Source: Phallus indusiatus
Taxonomy: Eukaryota; Basidiomycota; Agaricomycetes; Phallales; Phallaceae
DNA: 64,000 bases
Direction of reading: 5' to 3'
Assembly (NCBI GenBank): GCA_027605045.1
Contig: JAQFWX010000006.1
Span: 372,001 to 436,000, forward strand
Under the pieces are notes generated by a model. It saw nothing but the letters and a program-made list of their open reading frames with translations. It was not told the origin of the DNA and did no database searches. Position 1 is the first letter of the stretch; every line of letters begins with the position of its first letter. Both the position numbers and the translations under genes were made by a program. Shown here piece by piece: positions 36,374 to 48,771 of the stretch.

Positions 36374-38405
36374 TTACACCTGATGAATTCCGATGGCGTT
36401 GAGAAGATCTGTATATTCGTCTTGCTTCGGTTCATTTGATGAGATAAGCGAAGCGATGTACAAAGCTTTGGTGTCTTGAATCTTGATCAAAAGTCCACGT
36501 TATACTGAGGTCACCAATGGAGTAGGCATGTTGACCACAACACGAGGGTAAGCTACATCACGTCGGTATTGACGCGAAGAGGTTCGTTTCTCGCAATTAT
36601 GACATCAGCCACTTACGGAAGTGAGAGTATACAGCGTTGTCCAAAGATACCAGCCAATACCATCCCCACCATCCGTGCCATAAAGCCATATAACAATCTT
36701 CACCCAAATCCATATTCTGATTTGAATATAATGACTGTATTCATGTAGTGACATCGTGACATCTGCGGTCAGAAAAGTATCGGTTTTAGTGGAAGAGCTA
36801 AGATCACAAAGCCGGGATGGCTTGAAGAGAGAGAAACGTACGAGCGACAAGTAGGATTTGGGTTATGTCGGATGGTTCTGGCAGTTTAACACTGCCCTCT
36901 TCGACCAAAATGGACCATCCATTTTCAAGACATCACCAGGACATTGATAGACGGCTGTATAACGTTGGTGTTCGTCGCGAGCTTGGCCGATCGCTTTGGA
37001 GGGTACCACGTATCTCATGTATGGTCATTTGTTGTCGATCCGAATGTTGACTAGCGCTGGCGCTGAAGAGGCGGTTTGCGCATATGCATGTTTTGCTGTA
37101 CAGCGAGAAGTCTTTACGAACTCATAGATGAGTAAGCATCCAAGAGATGAACAAAAAGATAAACCCGCGTTATACTGCTGTGCTTGAATCCTCCTAGACA
37201 CGGATGTGTTCATAACAGTAAGGAAGCGTGTACGACGCGATAAGGAGCTGGGAGCAGTACAGTGAACGCCGCGCGTCTTCAAGCAGTCTCAGCTGAACTA
37301 TTTGTGACCGCAGCGAATGAAGGGGATGGGAATTATAAGGCATTACTAGGGATAACTAAGCTTTATGCAAGGTAGAAAACAGAGGTACATACATACGTTG
37401 GCCATCCATCAAAATACGTCGATACTACTTGGAAAAATGAAAGAGAAGAGCGCTATTTCTTTCAGCGGAAGGCGTTGGTCCGCGAGAGATCCAAAGCGTT
37501 GAGGAGTTAAGGATTGTCCCTTCAGGTATGGCATTTGCATTCGTTTTTGACCAGGTCCGCGTCAACGAAAGTTTTGGGATGATCTACGGACCCCAGTTGC
37601 TTGGGTTTGATCGACGCAAAACAGACCCTGTCTTCTTCATTTCAAGACCATGTTGGAATGACTCCTTGACATAGGCACGCTAACCGTAAGAAGCATTTAG
37701 GGCGAGGACGAAACATGAGGCCGTCTCCACCAGGCACCATTTCCAGTTCATGTTAAAAGCTAGTATCCATCAGTTCTGTAGTCAGAAGAAAGGTGACGCA
37801 TGTAGTGATAGTGCAAGATGACAACCACGACCAGGAAGGGGTCGATCTCGAGAGGTGTGGATGTAGACCGAACTGTGACCATGACATGGTCGTAGAGAAC
37901 ACAAATGAGGGCACCGCTCTGTCTCCGCTCCATTTTAATATGCGGAAAGAGGTGAGAAGCATATGACCGAGTAATGACAGCGTAACAATGTACGCAGAAA
38001 CAAGTGTAAGACGCGCAAATTCCTAGTATCGGCGATAACGGAAGTCGTCCACGGAAGAGTATCAGATAGAAAGCACGTTTGCTGCGGTACAGACTATTGA
38101 CAATATTAACAACTTACAAGCAGACCGCGGCCGTAAGCTGTGTTGGGTTGGGTCATGGCCAGTTTGTGTGTGCACACTGCACGCTCAGACGGCTTCTGCG
38201 TTGATCAGGTTCAGAGCGACCTCTGGCAAGGCTAATCAAAGGTTGACATTTGTCAACGACGAGGGTATATTGCGCCTCAGAGGCGTAGACCTTGCAAAAG
38301 GGTTGAAAGACGAAGGCGCATGTGCTGAGGAACGACCCACGCTACAGACATTTTGGACATGTTGCGAAATCTAGGAACCTGCAGCCAATGAGAATGCCGA
38401 CCGTC
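36374..38405 (-). pseudogene. Gene T, copy 1 (unrecognised, frameshifted)
   Basis: Minus-strand coding-like DNA that I cannot assign to a family. The 3' end corresponds to the copy at 57713, where the last exon reads SCCGQHAYSIGDLSITW, FDQDTKALYIASLI, NEPKQDEY and TDLLNAIGIHQV before TAA. Here an extra 7 nt near 36477-36483 (GAATCTTGATC versus GATC) breaks that frame. Upstream pieces include SIKPKQLGSVDHPKTF and DADLVKNE near 37.55-37.62 kb and a hydrophobic stretch near 37.9 kb. I could not join these into one gene model. Related fragments at about 9.06-9.25, 48.0-48.75 and 49.84-49.98 kb show a repeatedly copied element. Confidence 0.45.
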
Positions 38406-38770
38406 AACAACGTGAGAAATTTTATAAATCTGTCTCTGAGAAGACGGGGCGCCTTCACTGCGAAAAGTGGAATGGGAGCTGCTGGAGCTCACTCATATAA
38501 ATTGGCCAATGTTGCTCTGATCAGTTTTTGAGGCGTCGTTGATAAGTATCCACTGCGACCGAATCCACATTCTATATCTTAAGGCAGAGTAATAATAGAA
38601 TTTGGTGAGCGATGTATCCGCGGGCAGGAAGAGGTCGATTTTGATGTAAGACAGAATGGGGATGTTGAGTGAAAAATGGCGTTTCTGAGATCGTAAGCAT
38701 CAAGTCAGTTTCGAGCATCAGGATGCGATAGAGCACTGTGCCTGAAAACAACGTACACTACTATATACGC
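38405..38770 (+). pseudogene. Duplicated 3' end of the F-box gene at 28160
   Basis: Bases 38411-38770 repeat 29349-29705: the end of the reading frame (FYKSVSEKTG, then a deletion and frameshift, later INWPML) and the following untranslated DNA (GAGGCGTCGTTGATAAGTAT). It precedes NLR-2 just as the source segment precedes NLR-1, so it marks the left part of the block copied to make NLR-2. Confidence 0.75.
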
Positions 38771-39411
38771 TACGAAAAAAGATGTCCGAGTCAGTAAAGA
38801 AGGCCATGCGATCAACGTAAGACACACTCTTCTTAGCGTGTTTGGTAATGAGAACTCTCACGACACTTCATGAACAATATGGTCTTTTGACGTTTAATAC
38901 CTAATGCGATAAATCTCCGAGCTGAATGAGAAGTTTTCATTATGGTAAGCTCGAGGCTTGTTGAGCTTGATTTATGTGTGACTCAAGTGTGACTCACTGT
39001 GACTTCAAGCCGAATCAACGGCAGAACCTTCTTCCTGTTTAGCACCTGCGATGCTACCGTAGGACGTTCCAAATTTATTCTGAAGTAACAACCTTCGTGG
39101 CTCATAATTTCACTATTATATTTCTTAGTCTCTGATTTTGCCCAAATTCAAGAGACATTTTTCTGGTCTTTCTAATGTCAACTTTTGTCGACAAGTATTG
39201 GCAGCTGATGTTTTATGGCTGCATTTTTGCGTTGGTTGTGATGTTACAGAGCGGGAAGAAATCATATCAATTGATTGACGAGTGTGAACCGATGCAAATT
39301 GCTTTTGAGGCGTCCTCTCAGGCTAACGCAACCTTTGCCACCTTCCATATTTTAGTTGTGCTCACCGTGCTCACCACGCCTCTCGCTACAATTGGTAATC
39401 ATACCTTAATC

Positions 39412-42400
39412 ATGACCGATTCGACGAAAAATTCGTGGGAGGGTATAAAAATATCTGGTAAGTAATTTTAGGGTTCCTCATTCAAGTTGCGGTTAGTTTT
39501 TCTCATCCGGGGATTATTCAAGATCTTTGCTTGCTCAATCCTCCGTCAAAAAAGAATACTCAATTCAAGATAGTGGTTAAGTGCGGTATTCAGAAGGATA
39601 AGACATCAGCAAGCGTAGCTAGGGAAGGGAATCACGAGAACAATTGCGTGATCTGGATCAAGCCTCTCATTTTGTATGTTAGAGATAAAACCTTTGCAAA
39701 TCTCTTACATTGCGATTTAGTGCTGGCAATATCACGGATGACACCATCTTGACGTTTACTGTTCGCAATACCCGAATACTTAATATTACGATTGGCTCGT
39801 GCGAACGCCGGGCCATCGACCTCCTCAAGATGCAAAGCAACTCTGGTTAGTTAATATTGCCGGAAATAGAGAACAATGTTTTCGGTCTAATATTCCTCAC
39901 GATTTCAGGTTCATGCAAATTAGACGTCGCAGGAAAATGTCAATTAGCATTCAGCGTCGAAAAAATATCTCAGCTTGAGGTCGCTTCAGGAGTAATACAA
40001 CAAGCATCTGCAGGGTTATTATTGAATCAAAAGGCTCCAGCTGAAGTCTCCAACGTTATTGAATCTGCAACGCAAGTCTATCCGGATAATGAGAAGACTT
40101 GGACGTTGTTTATCGACACATTTCAAGCTTTTATGAAAGTGATGGATGGTGTTTCCGAGGTAGCTCCGTTAACAGTGTACATACTTTTATCCTTTTCTAA
40201 ACTTATTTTAGATCAACCTATACTTGAAGGTAGCCTGGAGTGTTATATCTATTATACCAAAGGTAAATGCACATTACTTTTCCTGGACATGACAAACTAG
40301 ATATAGGATATTCATTTTGTCAGACTTCTCTAGCGAAACAAAACCGTGATGGCAAAGTCAGACAGTTATGTGAGAAACTGAAGGACATCTACGAATACAT
40401 TGTGAACACAGAATGGTTTCACGAAGTTACTGTGGCCAGGTCTGCAATCCCGTCTACAAACCCCTTCACGAGGCGCTTGTCTACGACACTTTCCGCGCTG
40501 GTTCGGCAAACGATTGAATGTGCGTATTTTATACAGGCCTACGGGAGCGACAATATAGGTTGTGATTCTCAGTATACTTTTGTGAAACCGGATCTGATTT
40601 CAAAATCTAGTCAAGAACACAATTAAGGGGGTTGGCGGAAGTGTGGATGACAAGATTCAAGATTTTAACGACAAACTCGATTGCCTTAAGAGTGCTATAA
40701 TAGAGTCGGTCAATCTCAAAACTAGCATCGTAACACTTCGCATGCTCGAGGAAAATAGTAAGCATTATTACATTTCCATGCCAACCATCCTTGATCTCGT
40801 TATCACAAGCCGGTTTAACCTTACTCAACGATATGCCCTATGGCGGCGCTTTGCCTCTCCCTGGGAAACAATGCCTGTTGGGAACTCGCCAAACGCTGAT
40901 TGACCGTATATTAACACATATCCACAGCGACACATCGCCTCAGATACTCGTGTTGAGTGGACAAGCGGGAATAGGAAAGTCGGCAATAGCACATACCATT
41001 GCTGGAATTTTCAAGGAACAAAATAGACTCGGGTCCTTGTTCTGTTTCAGCAGGAGTTCTCCAAACAGACGGAACTGTCTTTTTAGCACGATATCCCGCG
41101 ACTTGGCAGATGGCGATACCTTTTGGCGAACAGAACTACTGAAAATCATTCCCAATACTGCGGTCAGGAGGAACGAGGATCCACGAACGCAATTTGAAAA
41201 ACTTATTGTTGAGCCGTCGAAAAGCGCGGCGACCATTGGACCCGTAGTTATCGTTGTGGACGCGTTAGATGAAAGTGGAAACCGTAATGAACGCAAGGAG
41301 ATTCTGGACATTCTTTTCAGAGAATGGTCTAAGCTTCCAAAGAATTATCGTATCATTGTGACCACTCGTCCAGAACAGGACATTGAGGCTGGATGTCAAA
41401 AATTCAATATTCCATGTCAACGAATGGGCGAGATCGATGCAGAGGAAACACGTCACGATATTCAAGCCTATGTCTCGAATTATCTCGCTCCAATATCATC
41501 AGTCCTGGACAAGATAGACAGAGATTGGGACAGCGTACTGGCCAAGCGTGCCGAAGGTCTTTTCCAGTGGGCGCAGACAGTATGTCAATTTATTGATCCC
41601 ACGGTGACACGTTCAAAACTGGTAGAGAAGAAATGGAAAACTTGCGTCTCAATCTCTTCTTCATCATTATATGGATTATATCACCAAATCATTTCAAGTC
41701 AAACAGAATGCCAAGACACCGATTTTATCGAAGAATTTAAGACGATCGTAGGTGCGATCGTAACTGCGCGGGAACCTTTGTCGATCGATGCGCTTCAAAA
41801 TATTTTCGACGGTATCGAGGATATCAAATCAATACTTACTCCTTTTGGTTCATTTTTCGTTGGCATCCATGACTTGTCTACTCCCGTGCGGCCTGTTCAC
41901 ACCTCCTTATTCGATTTTTTCGTCTCCAAAAAAATCGCTGAAGAAATTAACGAGTACTACATCGATACGTCACTCCAAAATCCGAAATTAACACTCGCCT
42001 GTCTCAAACTGATGAATCGAATGCTCTGTTTCAATATCTGTCAGCTCGAGACATCACACCTGCGTAATAAAGAAGTATCCAATTTCAATTCACGTGTCGA
42101 GAAATCCATTCCGTTGCATTTGTCATACTCATGTCGTTTTTGGGGCTTTCATCTCCAGTTGTCGGCTTACAGTGAAGAACTTGTTCGTGAAATCCGGAAA
42201 TTGATGGACGAAAAACTGCTGTATTACTTTGAGGCACTTAGTTTGTTAAAAGCGGTTGATCGTGGATGCGTCTCGATGCGAGAAATAATAAATTGGTGTA
42301 ATGTGGGTGATCTTTTGTCTGTCGTATATACTACTGGATTAATCAAGGTGGTAGGTTAAACACAATGATTTGACTACGGACGCAATGGACGCATGGGAGT

Positions 42401-45000
42401 TTGGATTTGAGTTTGAAGATACAATGACAGAGAGCACGCCGCACCTTTATATCTCCGCCCTCCCCTTTACTCCCGACGATTCGTTTGTACGCAGAAATTA
42501 CCTGGAAAGGTATCCTGGCCTGTTCACGTTTGACATTGGCCAGCCTGTCGGTTTTTTGCGCAAGATTGGTATCACACACAAACATGTTTCAGCCGGAAGG
42601 CTCACGAGACTTGCCTTTTCTCCGACAGGCAAATATATCGCAACTGGATCTGATAAAGGTGAATTTTGGGTCTGGAACTATGTAACAGGGGACCAACTTG
42701 GGAAGGAGATTCGTCCCGAAGCCTGGAACCACTGGCGGCATGGAGTCTCTGACGTCGTGTTTTCTCCTGACGGAGAATTAATTTACTGTTGTTTTTACGG
42801 CGGTGATATCCTAGTATGGCATATGAGGACAAAGGTAACCAGCGTAGAAAGATATGAGGGGGCGATCGGTACGGAGTGTCATTTTTGTACAATCTCTTCG
42901 GACGGGTGCTTTATAACCTGGTGCACAAGCAAGGGAGCATTCGTATTCGATCGGATGCGTCGTCAGGTCGTCAAAATATTCCTTAAAGATCGTTTTATTT
43001 TTACGTCCGCCGCAATTTCACCCAACGGAGACTGGATTGCACTTTATCGGGACCCCAGTCATGATCGGTACCTTCATCAGCCAATTCGTGTCGCACAGTT
43101 CAGAAAACGGCCTCTGCCAATGCCACCATTGCCTCGGGAGCATGAAGTGTGGCAAGACAGTGAGGTACACATATGGAGCACTCGGAAACACACGCTGGAT
43201 GTCGTGTCCCGCCATGCTGAGGGGCACTTGGCACTGACTGATAGCTACCTCGCCTTTGTAAAAAACCGTGAATCAATAGAGATCAGAGATGTGCGGGAAA
43301 ACACCAAAGTTACCGAAATCGAACGCGAAATAGGTCTCAGTTGCTTCCACTTTTCTCCCGATGATCAATATATACTACTTTCTACCTCCCACGCCTCGGA
43401 ATGGGCGTATTCAGTGCGAGTCGTGTCTACAGGAGAATTAATCGGTCGATTTCGTGCAGGAGACAAGGTCACTCAATGTCTGGGGTTCTCACACGATTCC
43501 CAATCAATTGCATTGCGCACACACGACGGTACAATCCATGTTCAGCAATGGAATAAATCCATAGATATTATTCACGCCGACATCAAAGGAGTGTACGAAA
43601 TTTGGCTAAGGGGTGCATATTGCATTCTTTGTTATTGGACGATTACCTATACCTGTCGTCTCCAAATCTCGGATATTACAACGACAAACACAGTTGTTTT
43701 TGACGTCAGCTTCAAAGCTAAGCCCTACGATCTGCCCGGACCTGTCGGCGTCTTCCCTGACGAGAAAAACGTGTGCGTGGCATATGTCGCCAGTCGTGGA
43801 CTATGTCTCTGGAACGACAAAGAAGGGGAGTCTGTTGTAGACGGATCAGTCCATATACAGACCGCACTCATGTGCTCGGAAAAATATCTTATTTGTGAAC
43901 ATGAAGGAGTGGTTAAAATATGGGATAGTTGTAGCCGCGAATTGATTCATGGTCCAATCAACCTGGACCTCCCACTGGCAAACCGAGTATTATTCGTGAA
44001 CCACGTTTTACCCGTGCGAGGAATGGGGTTCGCTGTTTTCTATAACGATATAGTGCAAGTCTGGGGATGCGAATCGGGTAGGAAAGTAGTGCAATTCACG
44101 GCCGGTGAAGGTTTCCACGAAACCATTGCTTTTTCCTATAAAGGTTTCTACGAAACCATTGCTTTTTCCCCTAAAGGGAAACACGTCATATGCATGCCAA
44201 TGCTTTCGGTCGATATACTGAATGCATCAACGGGAGCAAGGGTGGCCGCGTTTCACGGTATTAGGCGATTATCCCCAAATAGGAAGTATTTGGCACGGAT
44301 TTACAACGGCAAAGTGAGGCTACTCGACACGGATACGCTCAGACACCCTTCACTGAACCAACCTGGCGTCGAGAAGTTGTGGTTTTCCAATGATTCAGAT
44401 TTTATTGTAACAGCATCTGGTGCCAAAGATACTGGCAAAAGAACGGGGTTCTTAGATATTTGGGACATTCAATCCAAAAACACGATCGTCAAGACAATTC
44501 GGTACCCGTTTAAACCGGAGAAAATAGAGACCCTAGCTCTGAGCAATGGACGCCTGGTAGATTCAATTAGCAACTCCTCACAATCTTCTGTCTGGGACTT
44601 GGATACGTACGAGACGATGTCAACTGTGTACAACTCTTCTCCGCTCGCTGAAGCTAATGGTTCCGGTATTGAGGGGTACGCTCAGAATCACTTACATATA
44701 TTTGATTTGGTTCGCCGAAAAAAGCACTCACGAAAACCGACGCCCGAAAAGACAGAGATACTGGATTATGCATTAATGGCTTGGAAAAAAGCTTCGCTTC
44801 ATGCCTTCGCTGGGATCCAAGATAATGGATGGGTTTTGGGTCTGCAGGGTGAGCTTCTGTTTTGGGTTCCTGAAAAAAAAAGGAAGCAGTTCTGGTTTCC
44901 ATGCATGATGCATATACCCCATCGAGACATCACAAAACTAAATTTCACCAACTTCGTACATGGTTCTAGTTGGACGAAGTGTAGATTCCAGAACGACTAG
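39412..45000 (+). CDS. NLR-2: C2-like/NACHT/WD40 STAND receptor, intact
   Basis: Nine exons (39412-39457, 39523-39673, 39721-39845, 39909-40159, 40212-40262, 40324-40558, 40611-40757, 40810-42302, 42355-45000) close in phase to 1,714 aa. C2-like domain LLNPPSKKNTQFKIVVKCG, VIWIKPLIL; helical region with VRQTIECAYFIQAYG; NACHT with GQAGIGKS, VVDALDES, TTRPEQD; propeller blades GEFWVWNY, EVHIWST, VVKIWDS, FLDIWDI and C-terminal FWVPEKKRKQFWFPCMMHIP. The whole propeller is a single exon: sequence corresponding to two introns of NLR-1 and NLR-3 is read through in frame. A 33-bp tandem duplication at 44110-44175 adds 11 residues to one blade. It is diverged from NLR-1 and NLR-3 and closest in the NACHT domain to NLR-4. 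Confidence 0.87.
44110..44175 (+). repeat. 33-bp tandem duplication inside the NLR-2 propeller
   Basis: Two adjacent 33-bp units differing at a few bases encode GFHETIAFSYK and GFYETIAFSPK. The other NLR copies have one unit's worth of sequence here. The frame is kept, so the blade gains a loop or strand. Confidence 0.8.
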
Positions 45001-46415
45001 GGTTAGAACGGGATCTCCGATGTTGTAGTTTGTTTATGCAGTCAGATAATGAATGTAGTCAAAACTTTCACCACTTAGTACTTAACAGCCTGAGACAATA
45101 GTACTGTAACTGCGAATCAATGTCACACAAGAAACAAACAAGGGGGAAAACCAAGAGTTTAATTACAGATAAAGTTACAGGAGGAGCGGCGCGAATGGAC
45201 GACTCAATGGAGAAAAGGTTTTCGACACATATGGGGCGGCCCTTAGGAGACCCATTCGATTCACACACACCGAGAATTAATGGCAATTTGTGCCTAAGGC
45301 TTCAAGTATATGCGTGTATTGTATTTATTCCGACCTCAAAGTTCCTGCTCTGGAGTAAAAATTATGCACATAAACACCAATTTTCACTCGTCACTCGCAA
45401 TTCCGTTCAGGTGCAGAACAGTAACACAACAGGATAGGTACGACCATCCAGTGACTAATGTTTTGGTACTAAACTCCCTTCCGTTGTTCAGCAGCTCATC
45501 CCCATGCTAATTGACATCCATACTAAGATATTGCATGAAACAACAAGAAAAGTTCAAGTTCAGTGCAAATGGCTTTGAAAGCATACATCAATAAAGTAAC
45601 CTCAAGAAAATTCTAATACGCACGATTGAAATCGTAGTAAGGCTCCCTATCAGCTTCTCAAGATCGTTCAACGTTGTTGATAACATGATAATTGCAGTTA
45701 CATATTTCGTTGTAGGGACGATGTAAGTTAATTAGACTCTTCTCTAGTAGTCGGGAAGAACGACTAGAGAAGAGGTGACGCGCTTCGGTACGCATAGAGG
45801 GGCGTGATCCTGGCGTCTAATATCTCCGTTTCCAACAGACGACGGCGAAAGTGGCCTCGTTACTTGTCCGTCCTGGAATTATTCCACAACAGCAGTGACT
45901 TGTCGGACCCGAAGTTCCCAAACTCGCTGCTATGTCGGATGGGGGCCACTGGCATAAGAAGCAAGTTACGTGAAAACAATAGTAAAATAAATTTCAATGA
46001 TACATATACCGTCAAAATATATCGAACATCAATGCTAGGATGTGCAAGTCAAATATAATTTAAATGTTTGCCTGTTCGCAGAGAGACTATCATGAAAAAG
46101 ACGCTGATTTTAGGCACATATTGTCATCGATCCAATTTACGTCTTAAAAGAACAAGTCGGCATTCGGGAGACGCCGAGTATCTGGGTGCACCAGCGCTAG
46201 CGCATGCCGGCTAGTTGGCTGGAACAAAAACGTATCCGCAAACTTGATAGCTTGATCCTCTAAGCTCTAATGCCTAGCACTGACAGACGATGTCCAATCT
46301 CAGCGGTTAGAGTAAAAGGATTGTTCGGGTAAGAGCGAAATCGTAAACATGACGACTTTTCAATTTTTAGTCGTTGGAATTTTAACTGTATCGTTATCCC
46401 AAACGCCGAACCACT
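45001..46415. other. Intergenic stretch downstream of NLR-2, no gene seen
   Basis: Short frames only, none with motifs or paralogues in the window. It differs from the 3' flanks of NLR-1 and NLR-3, so the duplicated block of NLR-2 ends near its stop codon. Confidence 0.5.
45737..45774. repeat. Perfect 12-bp inverted repeat (hairpin)
   Basis: CTCTTCTCTAGT at 45737-45748 and ACTAGAGAAGAG at 45763-45774 are exact reverse complements with a 14-nt loop. No gene or element end could be tied to it. Confidence 0.6.
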
Positions 46416-47865
46416 TAGACTTACAGCGGGATATTCTGACGGATTGCATCAAAGAGCGAAAGATTCCTGAACGAACCAATAAATGGACGATCCGGAAAGC
46501 AAAACGTTTGGCATTGGAAACGTAGAAGTTGAACAGAACCAACGTCGGATTGATGAAGTGTGCAGAAGGGCTAAGGAATGACGTGGGTTCATATTTTCTT
46601 CTCGAGGAAAGCAATTCAACTGATTTGATTAACAGCTGATAAGACTGAAAGGATGACGCGGAACCCACATACAGACGCTTTATGCCGGAATGAATAAACT
46701 ACGGAATCGTTCAGGATATTCTTGGGATGATGCGATGTCTTCCGCCGATGACCATCGTTCGACTGGTAAGAGAATTGCTTCTTTATATGAAGGAAGAGAT
46801 GCGTTACTGATTGAATAAAACCAGCCTCGTTTATGCAGCATGAACTGAAGCATTCCGGGCGGAAATTAAGCAGCTGTAGAATGAACTGATAGTGGGTAAT
46901 GTGTGGGCGCTATTGGCGGACGGTAGTTTTCTCTTTTCTCTCCTATGTTGAATACGTCTTTACTCAAATGTTCTTTTTAATAGATCAGCTTCCCAGCTCT
47001 GCTGAACTGGAGGTTTCGAAAGTAAAGAAAGGACGGGGAATTGAAAACCTTGCTCTTGCTGCGTTGAAAAGGAATTCGCTGTTCGTATTCACTTAGGATC
47101 ATACTGCATCTATATTGTGCACTGAAGTATAACATACTAGACTTTTGTTTCGGGTCAATCTCCATTGCTGGGCCGTGAATCGCGTGATACAGGACAAAAT
47201 TCGCAAGACAGTGGCTACAGAAACCGGGCTAAGTTCAAAATAAGTCTTAATAAAATTGTCACCAACGTTGATACATCTTCGCTTGTAGTTGAAGCAAGAA
47301 TAGCTAAGAACAGATACTTCAAAAAGTGAACATAAACGACCTTTCCTTGTTACATAACATAATGGAGGAGGCAGATCTGCAGTAAACACGCAATCACGTC
47401 AAGCAACCACGTCCTGGAAATTACAGGGAATTACGATAGGGAACTGGGCGCGCACGGTGCACAGTCTCAGGGTTACAGCACTCTTTTCAAAACCGAATAT
47501 CGTCGTCGTCGTCGTCTGGGCTTTAACCGGGAAAACAGCGAATGCTCCTTTGTCAAGTATGCAGCCGAGACCGGTGTCTGATCCAAGACATGGATGGGCA
47601 CAGGCCTGAGCATGAACAGCGTGTTATATCGCTGTCTCTTCGAATACTTTGGCAGTTAGCTATGTTGACAAGAATCAATGTCGCTCTTAGAAGCGAGTTG
47701 GAGGAAAAGCTTGCGAGACTTTCATACCCCAGCCTAGTGCCGGCGGGTCTGGTCAAGAAAGAGTGTTGTAAGTATCACATTATCGTTCTCGTCTTCGCAT
47801 GCTGAAAGGATTGATGATGCAAGTGAAGGAAGGAGTTGCGTATTATTAAGCGGAAGGGTGTCATT
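46415..47865 (+). pseudogene. Decayed second copy of the Ase1/MAP65 gene
   Basis: Colinear with about 25440-27193 of the intact gene but full of substitutions, indels and stops. Matching landmarks are the exon around 46500-46590 (GGCATTGGAAACGTAGAAGT versus GGCGTTGAAAACGTAGAACC), the CACATACAGACGCT motif at 46664, the decayed GRGPRDPG segment near 47170, and the Ser-rich tail region with AGCCGAGACCGGTGTCTG near 47562. The 5' third is missing. It is much more diverged from its source than NLR-1 is from NLR-3, so this duplication is older. Confidence 0.75.
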
Positions 47866-47999
47866 TTATCTTACGCTCAGTGCTCACGCAATAACTCGTG
47901 ATTTCTTCCAATTATGATTGTCTTGTTGTTTCGGATGTAAGCTAGACATACATACATAAACAAGTATGATACTTGATCCTCGATCTGAAGGCTGGGTAG

Positions 48000-48755
48000 T
48001 TAGACTTAGCATCGTTCAGCGCTCGTGATAAGAGCGGAAGATCCCAGTTGTAGGATCGAGCTGTCTAGTTCTGGGTGGCCGTTCCGTACATATTTTGCCC
48101 TTCGAAAGAGCACAGGACCAAGCACGGAACCATATTCTTGAGCTGTTCTTCGCCGGACCATGACACGCAGCCCAACGAATGAGAAAGAGAGATGTGTAGC
48201 TGTAGACCAAACAGTGATCATGACACGGTCGTAAAGAACACAAATGAGAGCACCGCTGTCTCCACTCCACTTTAATACGCGGAAAGAAGTGGGAACTACA
48301 GGTCTGAGTAATTTCAGCGTAAGGATGTGCGCAAAAACAAGTATAAGACGCACAAATTGCCAGTATTGGCGATAACGGATAACGGAAGTCGTCCACGGAA
48401 GAGTATCACTAGTAGATGGAATCCGCGATTTCTGCGGTACAGACGATCGACAATATTGACAACTTATAAGCAGGCCGTAAGCTGTGTTGGGTTGAGTCAT
48501 GACCATCGTGTTTGTCCGTGCGTGTTCAGACGGCTTCCGCGTTGATCAATTCAGAGCGAGCGACCTTTGGTAAGGCTGACTCAAGGCTGACATTTGCCAA
48601 TGACGAGGGTGTATTGCGCCTCAGAGACGTAGGCCTTGAAAAAAAGCTTGTAAGGCGAAGCACATGTGCATGCGACCCACGTTACATTGACTGACATCCT
48701 AGACATATTGCGAAACCTAAGAACGTGCAGCCGTTGAGAATGCCGACTAATAGCT
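48000..48755 (-). pseudogene. Gene T fragment (5' part)
   Basis: Homologous to 37.82-38.38 and 59.10-59.66 kb. Shared words include GAGAACACAAATGAG-like sequence, GAAGTCGTCCACGGAAGAGT and TTGCGCCTCAGAG. Its junction to the DUF6593-like segment lies near 48755. Identity is clearly lower than between the two other copies. Confidence 0.55.
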
Positions 48756-48771
48756 TCTCCACTATCCGTCA

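Noticed and set aside
39175..39465. A longer NLR-2 start at 39175
   Set aside because: The other copies have stops in the leader, and all five align at the later ATG with a 46-nt first exon. Kept only as a possible extension.
45120..45437. Plus-strand frame of 105 codons after NLR-2
   Set aside because: No recognisable features and not conserved in the other NLR 3' flanks.
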